From Leifsonia virtsii (GTDB taxonomy: Bacteria > Actinomycetota > Actinomycetes > Actinomycetales > Microbacteriaceae): a DNA stretch of 64,000 bases. Below the pieces are notes generated by a model. That model searched no databases. It worked only from the letters and a program-made list of their open reading frames with translations, and had not been told where the DNA came from. The stretch is from assembly GCF_030433675.1 (NCBI RefSeq), contig NZ_JAROCB010000002.1, positions 186,001 to 250,000 of the forward strand, read 5' to 3'. The position numbers were made by a program, and so were the translations under genes. This document shows, piece after piece, positions 37,511-45,902 of this stretch (position 1 is the first letter of the stretch; every line of letters begins with the position of its first letter).

Positions 37511-38098
37511 TCAGTGGACGACCGCGATCTCCTCGAGCGCGCGGCGCGTGCGCGGGGCGCTCTCGCGACTGCGCAGCGGCTCCGGCAGGGCCTCCGGGTC
37601 GCCGAGCACGCCGAGCGCGGTCACCGAGGTGGGCACGAAGCGCTCCTCGAGGCCGAACGCCGTGCGCAGGCCCTCCGCGTCGAAGCCGCCCATCTGGTGG
37701 GCGTGCAGGCCGTCGTGGTGCGCCTGGACGGTGAGGTGCGCGACCGCCTGGCCGAGGTCGTAGACGGCCCAGCGGCGCTCGTTGCCGTCCTCGTCGACCA
37801 CCTCGGCGGCGGCGACGACGAGCACCGCGGCGGAGGACGCCCAGGCCTTGTTGAAGCCGGCCAGGTTCTCGACGATCGTGGTGAACGCCTCCGTGCCGCG
37901 GCGGGCGACGATGAAGCGCCAGGGCTGCGAGTTGTTGGCGGACGGGCTCCAGCGCGCGGCCTCCAGGGCCGAGCGGAGCGCGACGTCGTCGATGCCGACG
38001 GTCGGGTCGAACGAGCGCGGGCTCCAGCGCTCGACGAGGGCGGGGAGCAGCGGCGCAGAGACGTCGGCGGTGCGCGGTGCGGCTTCGGCGATGGACAT
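37511..38098 (-). CDS. nitroreductase-family FMN protein
   Basis: A 195-residue nitroreductase-fold protein. The FMN-binding N-terminal signature is clear (PALVERWSPRSFDP...LRSALEAARWSPSANNSQPWRFIVARRG), and GLHAHQMGGFDAEGLRTAFGL with PTSVTALGVLGDPEALP completes the fold. Such proteins reduce nitro groups, quinones or enones with NAD(P)H; the physiological substrate is unknown. The start is ATG 38098 behind a perfect GGAGGA. It is a single-gene unit. Confidence 0.92.
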   Translation of the reverse strand: MSIAEAAPRTADVSAPLLPALVERWSPRSFDPTVGIDDVALRSALEAARWSPSANNSQPWRFIVARRGTEAFTTIVENLAGFNKAWASSAAVLVVAAAEVVDEDGNERRWAVYDLGQAVAHLTVQAHHDGLHAHQMGGFDAEGLRTAFGLEERFVPTSVTALGVLGDPEALPEPLRSRESAPRTRRALEEIAVVH

Positions 38099-38267
38099 GG
38101 GGACTCCTCCGGGGATTGTTCTCAGGAAAACGACCGGCTCCATTGCCTGGCTATATCCATGTGAACACATGAATCCTGTGAGGAATTCCCTGTCTAGCCG
38201 AGAGCAGGGTCCGCGCGTCATCCTGGCGCTGACCGCGCGAGGCGGTCCATCACGAAGGGTGGATGCG

Positions 38268-38669
38268 ATGTCAGAAGTACGAGCACAGAGCGGTTGGACG
38301 GGGTGGGTGCTGTTCGCAGCGGTGCTGCTGATCATCTCCGCCGTCCTCGACATCTTCTACGGTTTCATGGCCCTCCTCGGGCCGGACACCGGCTACTTCG
38401 TCTCCTCGTCCGGCGTGCAGACGTTCAGCCTGACGGCGTGGGGGTGGTGGTCGATCATCCTCGGCGTCCTGCTGCTCCTCGCGGGCATCTCGCTGGCGAG
38501 CGGGCGGATGTGGGCCAGGATCTTCGCGGTCATCGTGGCCGGCCTCCACGCGCTCGGGCAGCTGATCGCCTTCCCGTCGCAGCCGTGGTGGTCGATCGCC
38601 ATGGTGACCATCGACATCCTCGTCATCTACGCGGTCACGGTGCACGGCCGGGAGTTGCGGAGGGACTGA
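38268..38669 (+). CDS. DUF7144-type four-helix membrane protein
   Basis: A 133-residue membrane protein with four hydrophobic segments (WTGWVLFAAVLLIISAVLDIFYGFMALL; LTAWGWWSIILGVLLLLAGISLA; WARIFAVIVAGLHALGQLIAF; WSIAMVTIDILVIYAVTVHG). The pattern matches the common actinobacterial DUF7144 family. Function is unknown. The start ATG is preceded by a weak GAAGGGTGG. A strong terminator follows. Confidence 0.8.
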   Translation: MSEVRAQSGWTGWVLFAAVLLIISAVLDIFYGFMALLGPDTGYFVSSSGVQTFSLTAWGWWSIILGVLLLLAGISLASGRMWARIFAVIVAGLHALGQLIAFPSQPWWSIAMVTIDILVIYAVTVHGRELRRD

Positions 38670-38709
38670 GATCGTCCGTCCTCACGGACGGCGGGGGAAC
38701 CCGGGGGAC

Positions 38710-38750
38710 CACGGAGCCCGTCGGCGCGAGCAGCGCCGACGGGCTCCGTG
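38710..38750 (+). terminator. strong 18-bp terminator hairpin
   Basis: An 18-bp perfect stem, CACGGAGCCCGTCGGCGC with its complement, around the loop GAGCA, 41 bp after the DUF7144 gene. Confidence 0.85.
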
Positions 38751-39135
38751 TGTGAACGCCATGTGTCGCAAGTGTAAAAGTTCGTAACATTCACAGAGGG
38801 CTCCCATGCCCCACCTCCGGGGTACAGATCCGGCGCATCCCGGGCGCGTCGGCGAAAGCGGCGGATCGGCGCGGCTTCAGACCCGGATTTGGCTCTTGAT
38901 CGGGATGTTTCGAGCTTTCGAAGAATCCGTCGCGCCGCCGCGCGCGCCCGTCGCGCCGTGTCCGCGTGTCGACGGACACGGCCCTCCGAGGGGCGACGCA
39001 ACACGCCGAAGCGACCCGTTCGACCCCCACTTGCGGGCCAGCCCGTCACCCCCGTAGAACTGTCAACACCCGAACCCGACCAGATCCCCAGTGCTGTGGA
39101 TGCCACCCCCACCACCACCGTGAGAGGTCCCGTCC
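38751..39135. other. long leader region before the polysaccharide operon
   Basis: A 385-bp stretch without a convincing gene. Its first part is AT-richer (GTGTAAAAGTTCGTAACATTC at 38771–38791) and could hold a promoter. A 10-bp hairpin GCCGTGTCCG/CGGACACGGC lies at 38955–38982. A single arm of the GACGCAACACGCCG repeat family follows, without its partner. I tried to match known c-di-GMP and c-di-AMP riboswitch cores and saw neither. A long structured leader before the GT2 gene is plausible. Confidence 0.4.
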
Positions 39136-40677
39136 GTGTTCATCTTCATTCTTCAGCTCCGCCACATGCTGGGCGGGCATCCCGAGTTCTACCTCTTCGC
39201 GATCTACTCGGCACTGATCTGGGTCATCTGGATCGTCAAGGTGCTCATGTCCCGCCGTTACCGCGCCTACACCGGTGAGTTCACCGGCAGCACCAGCGTC
39301 GTCGTCCCGGTGGTGGACGAGCCGCTCGACCTGTTCCGCGACGTGCTCGGCCGCATGGTCGAGCAGAAGCCGGGCGAGATCATCGTCGTCATCAACGGCG
39401 CGCCCAACCCCGAGCTGGCCGAGGTCTGCGAGGAGTTCGCCCCGCTCGTCCGCTGGGTGCACACGCCCATCCCGGGCAAGCGCAACGCCGTGATGATCGG
39501 CACCAAGATGTCGACCGGCGAGATCACCGTGCTCGTCGACTCCGACACCATCTGGACCGAGGGCACCCTCGCCGAGCTCGTCAAGCCGTTCGCCGACGAG
39601 CGCGTCGGGGGCGTGACCACGAAGCAGCGCATCCTGGAGCCGACCCGCAGCTGGATCACCCGCTGGGCGGACTGGCTGGAGAACTCTCGCGCCCTCTACT
39701 CGATGCCCGCGCAGAGCGTCGTCGGCCAGATCGGCTGCCTGCCCGGCCGCACGATCGCCTTCCGCCGCTCGATCCTGATGCGGGTCATGGACAAGTTCAT
39801 GACCGAGAAGTTCCTCGGCGTCTTCCTCGAGGTCTCCGACGACCGCACGCTCACCAACCTCACCCTCAAGGAGGGCTACCGCACGGTGTACCAGCACACC
39901 AGCCTGGTCTACACCGATGCCCCGCTGAAGGTGAAGAAGCTGTTCAAGCAGCAGCTCCGCTGGGCGCGCGGCAGCCAGTACAACACGATGCGGATGCTCC
40001 CGTGGATGCTCGGCCACGCCCCGGTGCTGGCGTTCTTCTTCGTGATGGACATCATCCTGCCGTTCATGCTCGCGGGCGTCATCGGCGGCTGGATCTACCG
40101 GTCGATCACCGGCGGCGGCTACAACTTCTACGAGGGCTTCCTGAAGTCCTACGGGATCGAGGGCGGCATCCTCACCGTCGTCGCTCTGATGGTCGCGTCG
40201 TCCGTGATCAGCATGTCGATCCGGCAGATCCGGCACCTCTCCGAGAAGCCGAGCGACTTCTTCCGCCTGCCGGTGTTCATCATCGTCTCGACGTTCTTCC
40301 TCATGCCGATCCGGCTCATCGGGTTCTTCCGCATGGCGCACGCCAGTGGATGGGGCACCCGCGCCGGCGCCTACTCCGGCGGTCCTGGCGAGGTGAGCTC
40401 CGAGGAGGAGATCGCGCGGCACACCGCGGCCGCCTCCGCCCCCGCAGGTCCGGCCCTGCCCGATGCGGTCGGCGGCATGACCACCGCGACCGCGCTCGCC
40501 ACCCGCACGCAGGTCGCCACCCGCGCAGAGGCCAAGGCCGCCGAGGCCCGCGCCGCCGAGGCAGCGGCGTCGGCACCCGCGCCCAAGCCCGCGCGGCGCC
40601 GCCTGAACCCCCTCGCCGCCATCCCGTACCTGATCGGAATCGCGATCCTGACCCTGGAGGCTCTCTTCCTTGTCTGA
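39136..40677 (+). CDS. processive family 2 glycosyltransferase (polysaccharide synthase)
   Basis: A 513-residue membrane synthase of the cellulose/hyaluronan synthase type. One N-terminal membrane helix leads to a cytoplasmic GT-A domain with SVVVPVVDEPLDLF, the metal-binding LVDSDTIW (Asp near residue 135), and the processive-enzyme motif QQLRW (from residue 272). Four or so membrane helices follow (~residues 295–420). The tail is Ala-rich and ends in one more helix (AAIPYLIGIAILTLEALFL). The GTG start has GAGAGG upstream. It overlaps the GH26 gene by 8 nt. With Ugd and GalU downstream, the polymer probably uses UDP-glucose and/or UDP-glucuronate. Confidence 0.92.
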   Translation: MFIFILQLRHMLGGHPEFYLFAIYSALIWVIWIVKVLMSRRYRAYTGEFTGSTSVVVPVVDEPLDLFRDVLGRMVEQKPGEIIVVINGAPNPELAEVCEEFAPLVRWVHTPIPGKRNAVMIGTKMSTGEITVLVDSDTIWTEGTLAELVKPFADERVGGVTTKQRILEPTRSWITRWADWLENSRALYSMPAQSVVGQIGCLPGRTIAFRRSILMRVMDKFMTEKFLGVFLEVSDDRTLTNLTLKEGYRTVYQHTSLVYTDAPLKVKKLFKQQLRWARGSQYNTMRMLPWMLGHAPVLAFFFVMDIILPFMLAGVIGGWIYRSITGGGYNFYEGFLKSYGIEGGILTVVALMVASSVISMSIRQIRHLSEKPSDFFRLPVFIIVSTFFLMPIRLIGFFRMAHASGWGTRAGAYSGGPGEVSSEEEIARHTAAASAPAGPALPDAVGGMTTATALATRTQVATRAEAKAAEARAAEAAASAPAPKPARRRLNPLAAIPYLIGIAILTLEALFLV

Positions 40678-42148
40678 CCAGACCGCCCCCTCGCGGGCCG
40701 CCGCCTGGTGGTCCCAGTCCAAGTCCCGTTCGCAGGCGACCACCGTCGCTGCGCTCGTGCTCACCGCGGTGCTCGTCGGCATCTCCGCCTACGTGTGGGT
40801 GTCGCCGACCGGCGCCCCGCTGCGCAAGGCCGTCGACCAGGCCGCGGAGGTCGTGACCCCGTTCGCCGCGCAGAACGCCGAGCTGAAGCGCAACCTCGAC
40901 AAGGCGACCGAGACCATCGCGTCGCAGAAGGGCAAGCTCACCGCGCTGCAGAAGTCGACCCTCGCCGCCCAGGCGTCGGCGGCGAAGCAGCTCGCCGCAG
41001 CCCAGCAGAAGGCCGCAGCGGCAGAGGGCCAGCTGGCCAGCGTGCAGGCGCAGCTGGCGGCGGCGCAGGGCAAGTCCGGCAGCGGGTCCACCGCGTCCGG
41101 CTCCACCGCGTCCGGCTCCGGCGGGAAGGGCTCGTCCGGCGGAAGCGCCGCGGCCCCGATCACCGCGCCGTCGCGCGCTCAGCTGCTCAGCCCCGCCAAG
41201 CGCTACTACGGCATGTACACCGAGCAGGCCCCCTTCAACTGGGCCACCTTCGACGCCACCAGCGCGAAGGTCGGCGTCTCGCCGAACGTCGTCGGCTACT
41301 TCAGCGGCTGGGACGAGAACTTCCGTGCCAACGCGGTCACCCGCGCCTGGCAGCAGGGCCGGCTGCCGATGATGACCTGGGAGTCGCGCCCGATCAGCGC
41401 GGGCAACGACACGGTGGACGCGCCGGCGTACTCCCTTCCGAAGATCATCGCCGGCGACTTCGACGCCTACCTGCACCAGTACGCGAAGGACATCGTCGCG
41501 ACCGGCCTGCCGCTCGGCATCCGCCTCGACCACGAGATGAACGGCATCTGGTACCCGTGGTCGGAGACCGACGGGCAGGGCAACTCGATCAACGGCAACA
41601 ACGTCGGCGACTACGTGAAGATGTGGCGGCACGTCCACGACATCTTCCAGCAGGAGGGCGCCAACAACCTCGTGATGTGGATCTGGGCGCCGAACATCGT
41701 CAACAACCTGCCCGCCACGCACAAGGCCCCGGGCTACCTGGAGTCGCTCTACCCGGGTGACGCCTACGTCGACTGGGTCGGTCTCTCCGGCTACCTCCGC
41801 CCGCCGTACAAGTCGGACAACGACTTCAGCTTCGATTACACATTCAAGGCCAGCCTGGACAAGCTCCGCTCGATCACGAGCAAGCCCATCATGCTCGCCG
41901 AGGTCGGCGCATCGGAAACGGAGGGGCACAAGGCGGCCTGGATCACCTCCTTCTTCAACGCCCTCGCCAAACCGGAGAACAAGGACATCATCGGGTTCTC
42001 CTGGTTCAACCTCGCCGTCACCAGCTACGTGGAGGGCGTGCGCGCCACCAACGACTGGCGCATCGACTCCCGTGCCGACTCGCTGTCGGCCTTCATCACC
42101 GGACTCACCCGGCCAGAGGACGACTTCGCCCTCACGCCGGCCCCCTGA
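40670..42148 (+). CDS. membrane-anchored GH26-family glycoside hydrolase
   Basis: A 492-residue protein starting at TTG 40670 (GGAGG 9 nt upstream), overlapping the synthase gene end. One N-terminal membrane helix (~24–45) and a coiled-coil of ~85 residues (FAAQNAELKRNLDKATETIASQKGKLTALQK...) are followed by a Ser/Gly linker. The GH26 barrel is at ~170–475, with catalytic acid Glu289 in IRLDHEMNGIWYPW and nucleophile Glu411 in MLAEVGASETEG. GH26 enzymes cut β-1,4-mannans or related β-glycans. Encoded between synthase and precursor genes, it probably trims or releases the operon's own polysaccharide outside the cell. Confidence 0.9.
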   Translation: MSDQTAPSRAAAWWSQSKSRSQATTVAALVLTAVLVGISAYVWVSPTGAPLRKAVDQAAEVVTPFAAQNAELKRNLDKATETIASQKGKLTALQKSTLAAQASAAKQLAAAQQKAAAAEGQLASVQAQLAAAQGKSGSGSTASGSTASGSGGKGSSGGSAAAPITAPSRAQLLSPAKRYYGMYTEQAPFNWATFDATSAKVGVSPNVVGYFSGWDENFRANAVTRAWQQGRLPMMTWESRPISAGNDTVDAPAYSLPKIIAGDFDAYLHQYAKDIVATGLPLGIRLDHEMNGIWYPWSETDGQGNSINGNNVGDYVKMWRHVHDIFQQEGANNLVMWIWAPNIVNNLPATHKAPGYLESLYPGDAYVDWVGLSGYLRPPYKSDNDFSFDYTFKASLDKLRSITSKPIMLAEVGASETEGHKAAWITSFFNALAKPENKDIIGFSWFNLAVTSYVEGVRATNDWRIDSRADSLSAFITGLTRPEDDFALTPAP

Positions 42149-42175
42149 CCCCGACCACAGGAAAGGACGATCGCC

Positions 42176-43576
42176 ATGACCGCTCCAAAGAAGATCAAGG
42201 ACCAGCCGGCCCCGCGCATCAGCGTCATCGGCACCGGCTACCTCGGCGCCACCCACGCGGCCGCCATGGCCGAGCTCGGCTTCGACGTCGTCGGCGTCGA
42301 CACCGACCCGCACAAGGTCGAGGAGCTCAAGGAGGGCCGTGCGCCGTTCTTCGAGCCCGGCCTTCCGGAACTCATCCGCCGGAACGTCGCCGCCGGCCGC
42401 CTCAGCTTCACCACCGACCTGGCCGAAGCGGTCGCCGTGTCCGACGTCCACTTCATCTGCGTCGGCACGCCGCAGCAGTCGGGCTCGTTCGCCGCGAACC
42501 TCTCCTATGTGGAGGGCGCCGCCCGCGGCATCGCCGAGAACCTCACGCACGACGGCCTCATCGTCGGCAAGTCGACCGTCCCGGTCGGCACCGGCGCGCG
42601 GCTGCGGGCGATCATCGCCGACGCGGTCCCCTCCGGGATCGACGTGGAGCTCGTCTGGAACCCCGAGTTCCTGCGCGAGGGCAAGGCCGTGGAGGACACC
42701 CTGTCGCCGGACCGCCTCGTCTTCGGCGGCACCTCGGCCAAGTCGGAGGCCACCCTTCGCCGCATCTACGAGAAGCCGATCGCCGAGGGCTCGCCCGTGC
42801 TCGTCGCCGACCTGCCGACGGCCGAGCTGGTGAAGGTGAGCGCGAACGCCTTCCTCGCCACCAAGATCTCCTTCATCAACGCGATCGCCGAGGTGTGCGA
42901 CGCGGCCGGCGCGGACGTCTCGCTCCTCGCCGACGCGCTCGGGCACGACAAGCGGATCGGGCGGCAGTTCCTCAACGCCGGCCTCGGCTTCGGCGGCGGC
43001 TGCCTGCCGAAGGACATCCGCGCGCTGATGTACCGCTCCAACGAGCTGGGCGCGCACGCCGCGGTCGGTCTCCTGCAGCAGGTGGACGAGATCAACATGG
43101 GCCGCCGCCAGCGAGTGATCGACCTGGCGCTGAAGGCGCTGGGCGGCTCGGTGCTCAACCGCCGCATCGGCGTGCTGGGCGCGGCCTTCAAGCCGCACAC
43201 CGACGACGTGCGCGACTCGCCCGCCCTCAACGTGGCCGCGGCGCTGCACCTGCGCGGCGCGCAGGTCGTCGTCTACGACCCGCAGGCCCGCTCCACCGCA
43301 CAGCGGCTGTACCCGACCCTCGGCTACGCCGACTCGATGGAGGAGGCGCTGACCGGCGCCGACCTGACGGTCGTGCTCACCGAGTGGGACGAGTTCACCA
43401 CCGCCGACCCGGCCGAATTGCGTGCGATCGTCAGCGGCCGCAGCGTCATCGACGGCCGCAACTGCCTCGACGCCTCCGCCTGGAGCCGCGCAGGCTGGAG
43501 CGTCTACGCCATGGGCACGGTCCCGGAGGTCGCGCCGCTCGCGGACGACCTGGCCGCCCTCACCCCCGTCCGCTGA
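42176..43576 (+). CDS. ugd: UDP-glucose 6-dehydrogenase
   Basis: A 466-residue enzyme that oxidises UDP-glucose to UDP-glucuronate with two NAD+. The N-terminal Rossmann motif is ISVIGTGYLGATHAAAMAELGFDVVGVD. VGKSTVPVGTG and WNPEFLREGKAVEDTLSPDRLVFG are typical, and the catalytic Cys276 lies in GLGFGGGCLPKDIRAL. The C-terminal UDP-binding domain has LGAAFKPHTDDVRDSPALNVA. Ribosome-binding site GGAAAGGA. It sits between the GH26 and galU genes and supplies a glucuronate donor to the synthase. Confidence 0.97.
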   Translation: MTAPKKIKDQPAPRISVIGTGYLGATHAAAMAELGFDVVGVDTDPHKVEELKEGRAPFFEPGLPELIRRNVAAGRLSFTTDLAEAVAVSDVHFICVGTPQQSGSFAANLSYVEGAARGIAENLTHDGLIVGKSTVPVGTGARLRAIIADAVPSGIDVELVWNPEFLREGKAVEDTLSPDRLVFGGTSAKSEATLRRIYEKPIAEGSPVLVADLPTAELVKVSANAFLATKISFINAIAEVCDAAGADVSLLADALGHDKRIGRQFLNAGLGFGGGCLPKDIRALMYRSNELGAHAAVGLLQQVDEINMGRRQRVIDLALKALGGSVLNRRIGVLGAAFKPHTDDVRDSPALNVAAALHLRGAQVVVYDPQARSTAQRLYPTLGYADSMEEALTGADLTVVLTEWDEFTTADPAELRAIVSGRSVIDGRNCLDASAWSRAGWSVYAMGTVPEVAPLADDLAALTPVR

Positions 43577-43610
43577 ACCGCCGGATCACAACGACCGCAA
43601 GGAGACCATC

Positions 43611-44666
43611 ATGACCAGTTACGTGACGAAAGCGGTGATCCCGGCAGCGGGCCTGGGGACACGGTTCCTGCCTGCGACCAAGGCGATGCCCAAGGAGATG
43701 CTGCCTGTGGTGGACAAGCCCGCCATCCAGTACGTGGTCGAGGAGGCCGTCACCTCGGGCCTCCACGACGTGCTGCTGGTGACCGGCCGCAACAAGAACG
43801 CGCTCGAGAACCACTTCGACCGCAACGCGGAGCTGGAGGACGCCCTCGAGAAGAAGGGCGACCGCGACAAGCTCCTCAAGGTCAGCTACTCCACCTCCCT
43901 CGCCGACATGCACTACGTGCGGCAGGGCGACCCGAAGGGCCTCGGTCACGCGGTCCTCCGGGCGAAGATGCACATCGGGCACGAGCCGTTCGCGGTGCTG
44001 CTCGGCGACGACATCATCGACGCCCGCGATCCGCTGCTCGCCAGGATGCTGGAGGTGCAGCACGCGCTCAACACGACCGTCGTCGCCCTGATGGAGGTGC
44101 CGCCGGAGTCCATCCACCTGTACGGCGCCGCAGCGGTGGTCGAGACGGACGACGACGACGTGGTGCGCATCACCGGACTCGTCGAGAAGCCGAGCCGCGA
44201 GAACGCGCCGTCGAACTACGCGGTCATCGGCCGCTACGTGCTGCGCCCGGAGATCTTCGACATCCTGGAGAAGACGGAGCCGGGCAAGGGCGGCGAGATC
44301 CAGCTGACCGACGCCCTCGAGGGCCTGGCCACCGCTCCGGCGTGGACCGGCGGCGTGCACGGCGTCATCTTCAAGGGGCGCCGCTACGACACGGGCGACC
44401 GGCTGGACTACCTGAAGGCGATCGTGCAGATGGCCGTGGCCCGCGAGGACCTGGGCCCGGAGCTGCTGCCGTGGCTGAAGGAGTTCGCGACGACCGCGGG
44501 TCCCGCTGAGACCGCGCCCATCCCCACGCTGCCCGCGCTCACGCCGGCCGCGTCTCCCGCGGCGCCCGCCAAGCCGGTCGTGGTCAAGCCGAAGCCCGCC
44601 GCCGCGAAACCGGCCGCAGCTCCTCATGCCCCGGAGCGCGACCTGGTGCCCGTCGCCGGGGCCTGA
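43611..44666 (+). CDS. galU: UTP–glucose-1-phosphate uridylyltransferase
   Basis: A 351-residue nucleotidyltransferase making UDP-glucose. The signature AVIPAAGLGTRFLPATKAMPKEMLPVVDKPAIQYVVEEAV is at the N-terminus, and AVLLGDDIIDA and GLVEKPSRENAPSNYAVIGRYVL follow. The catalytic domain ends near residue 293. The last ~58 residues are a Pro/Ala-rich tail (ALTPAASPAAPAKPVVVKPKPAAAKPAAAP) not found in typical GalU and of unknown purpose. The start is ATG 43611 behind AAGGAGA. It is the last gene of the polysaccharide operon and feeds both the synthase and Ugd. Confidence 0.97.
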   Translation: MTSYVTKAVIPAAGLGTRFLPATKAMPKEMLPVVDKPAIQYVVEEAVTSGLHDVLLVTGRNKNALENHFDRNAELEDALEKKGDRDKLLKVSYSTSLADMHYVRQGDPKGLGHAVLRAKMHIGHEPFAVLLGDDIIDARDPLLARMLEVQHALNTTVVALMEVPPESIHLYGAAAVVETDDDDVVRITGLVEKPSRENAPSNYAVIGRYVLRPEIFDILEKTEPGKGGEIQLTDALEGLATAPAWTGGVHGVIFKGRRYDTGDRLDYLKAIVQMAVAREDLGPELLPWLKEFATTAGPAETAPIPTLPALTPAASPAAPAKPVVVKPKPAAAKPAAAPHAPERDLVPVAGA

Positions 44667-44672
44667 CCACCG

Positions 44673-44732
44673 CAAGAGCAGGACGCGACACGCCGTCATC
44701 CCACGCGGATGGCGGCGTGTTGCGTCCTCTTG
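44673..44732. repeat. inverted repeat, GACGCRACACGCCG family, copy 1
   Basis: The arm ending GGACGCGACACGCCG (44673–44695) pairs with CGGCGTGTTGCGTCCTCTTG (44713–44732) with a 2-nt bulge and one G·T-type difference. It lies between convergent galU and a small gene. Related arms are found at 45849–45897 and 57692–57743. Confidence 0.75.
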
Positions 44733-44750
44733 TTCGTCAGTCGGGGTCCG

Positions 44751-45071
44751 TCAGTCGAGACCGAGCCGCTTGAGGGTGTGCTTCTCGCTGTGGCCCGGGT
44801 CGGTCTCGATCTCGTCGATCGCGATCGGGATGCTCGGCCCGACCGCCAGCCAGACGAAGCCGTCGCGGTGCACCAGGGGCACGAGGTCCGTCGTCCCGTC
44901 GCGCAGCAGCGTCCGCACCCGCTTGAGCAGGGCGTACCCTTCGGAGGGCTTCGTCACGTAGGTCTTGCGGCGGTAGTGGATGACGTGCGCGACCGTCTTG
45001 GCGCTGAGGCCGGCCACCTCGGCTTCGGGAAGGACGTCCGCATCGGCGTCTCGGGTGTGGGTGTCGCTCAT
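44751..45071 (-). CDS. small conserved-type hypothetical protein
   Basis: A 106-residue soluble protein, family not recognised. It is acidic at the N-terminus (SDTHTRDADADVLPEAEV). A core follows (HVIHYRRKTYVTKPSEGYALLKRVRTLLRDGTTDLVPLVHRDGFVWLAVGPSIPIAI) that could form a small α/β domain. The start is ATG 45071, with TACCGT 7 nt upstream and no Shine-Dalgarno, so it is probably leaderless. It is divergent from a GNAT gene. Codon bias supports a real gene. Confidence 0.65.
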   Translation of the reverse strand: MSDTHTRDADADVLPEAEVAGLSAKTVAHVIHYRRKTYVTKPSEGYALLKRVRTLLRDGTTDLVPLVHRDGFVWLAVGPSIPIAIDEIETDPGHSEKHTLKRLGLD

Positions 45072-45096
45072 GGCACGCACGGTACGCCGCCTGCGC

Positions 45097-45102
45097 TAGC
45101 GT
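45097..45102 (+). promoter_or_regulatory. -10 element of leaderless GNAT gene
   Basis: TAGCGT ends 6 nt before GTG 45109. Confidence 0.5.
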
Positions 45103-45108
45103 CGACAG

Positions 45109-45867
45109 GTGCCCCAGCCCGACGCCGCGACCCTCGACCGCCTCGCCGACCGCGGCTGGCCCGCGCTGGAGCGGGAGCCGCTCGGCGCCTGGACGCTCCG
45201 GGCCGCGTCGGGTGTCACGAACCGCGCGAACTCGGTGCTGACCGCTGGTCCGGTCGCCGATCCTGGCGCGGCGGTGGATGCGGCGGAGCGCTGGTACGCG
45301 GACCGGTCGCTCCCCGCGGTGTTCCAGGTGAGCCCGGCGTCCCCGGCCGGACTCGGCGCCCTGCTCGCCGCGCGTGGGTACCGCCAGCACTCGCAGACCG
45401 ACGTCCTGGTGGCGGACCGCGCCGAGCTGCCGCCAGTGGATGCCCACGGCATCCGGATCGACGACGAGCCCGGCGAGGGCTGGATCGACACCTGGTGGTC
45501 GGTCGACGGCCGGGGCGGCGAGGCCGAGCGCGCGGTGGCCGCGCGCATCCTCACCGGCGGCCCGGCGCTCTACGCGTCGGCCGGCGACCCCGCGGCGCCG
45601 GACGCCGTCGCCCGCCTCGCCCTCGTGGGCGGGTGGGGCGGGCTGTACGCGGTGGCGACCCGGCCGGAGGCTCGGCGGCGCGGACTCGCGCGGGCGCTCG
45701 CCGGGGCGCTCGCGACGGCCGCGGCCGGGCACGGCGTGGACCGGTTGTGGCTGCAGGTGCTCGCCGGCAACGCCGCCGCCCACGCGCTCTACGCGTCGCT
45801 CGGCTTCCGCCGCGCCTCCGGGTACGCCTACTGGTCGCCGTCATCCCTGGGTCGCAACACGCCGTGA
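45109..45867 (+). CDS. GNAT-family N-acetyltransferase
   Basis: A 252-residue acetyltransferase. The acetyl-CoA binding motif A is near the C-terminus: GLYAVATRPEARRRGLARALAGALATAAAGHGVDRLWLQVLAGNAAAHALYASLGFRRASGYAYW, with the RRRGLA pyrophosphate loop. The first half is a divergent GNAT-like domain (AERWYADRSLPAVFQVSPASPAGLGALLAARGYRQHSQTDVLV), so it is a tandem GNAT. The substrate is not known. GTG start at 45109 with a -10 hexamer 6 nt upstream. Its stop lies inside an inverted repeat. Confidence 0.9.
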   Translation: MPQPDAATLDRLADRGWPALEREPLGAWTLRAASGVTNRANSVLTAGPVADPGAAVDAAERWYADRSLPAVFQVSPASPAGLGALLAARGYRQHSQTDVLVADRAELPPVDAHGIRIDDEPGEGWIDTWWSVDGRGGEAERAVAARILTGGPALYASAGDPAAPDAVARLALVGGWGGLYAVATRPEARRRGLARALAGALATAAAGHGVDRLWLQVLAGNAAAHALYASLGFRRASGYAYWSPSSLGRNTP

Positions 45868-45897
45868 CGCGCGAGCGATAACGGCGTGTCGCGTCCC
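45849..45897. repeat. inverted repeat, GACGCRACACGCCG family, copy 2
   Basis: GGGTCGCAACACGCCGT (45849–45865) and ACGGCGTGTCGCGTCCC (45881–45897) form a 17-bp stem with two mismatches. It lies between the convergent GNAT and GH2 genes and covers the GNAT stop codon. Confidence 0.75.
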
Positions 45898-45902
45898 CTC
45901 CA

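Noticed and set aside
40316-43249. 977-codon antisense frame opposite GH26 and ugd
   Set aside because: No family features; recognised enzymes lie on the + strand.
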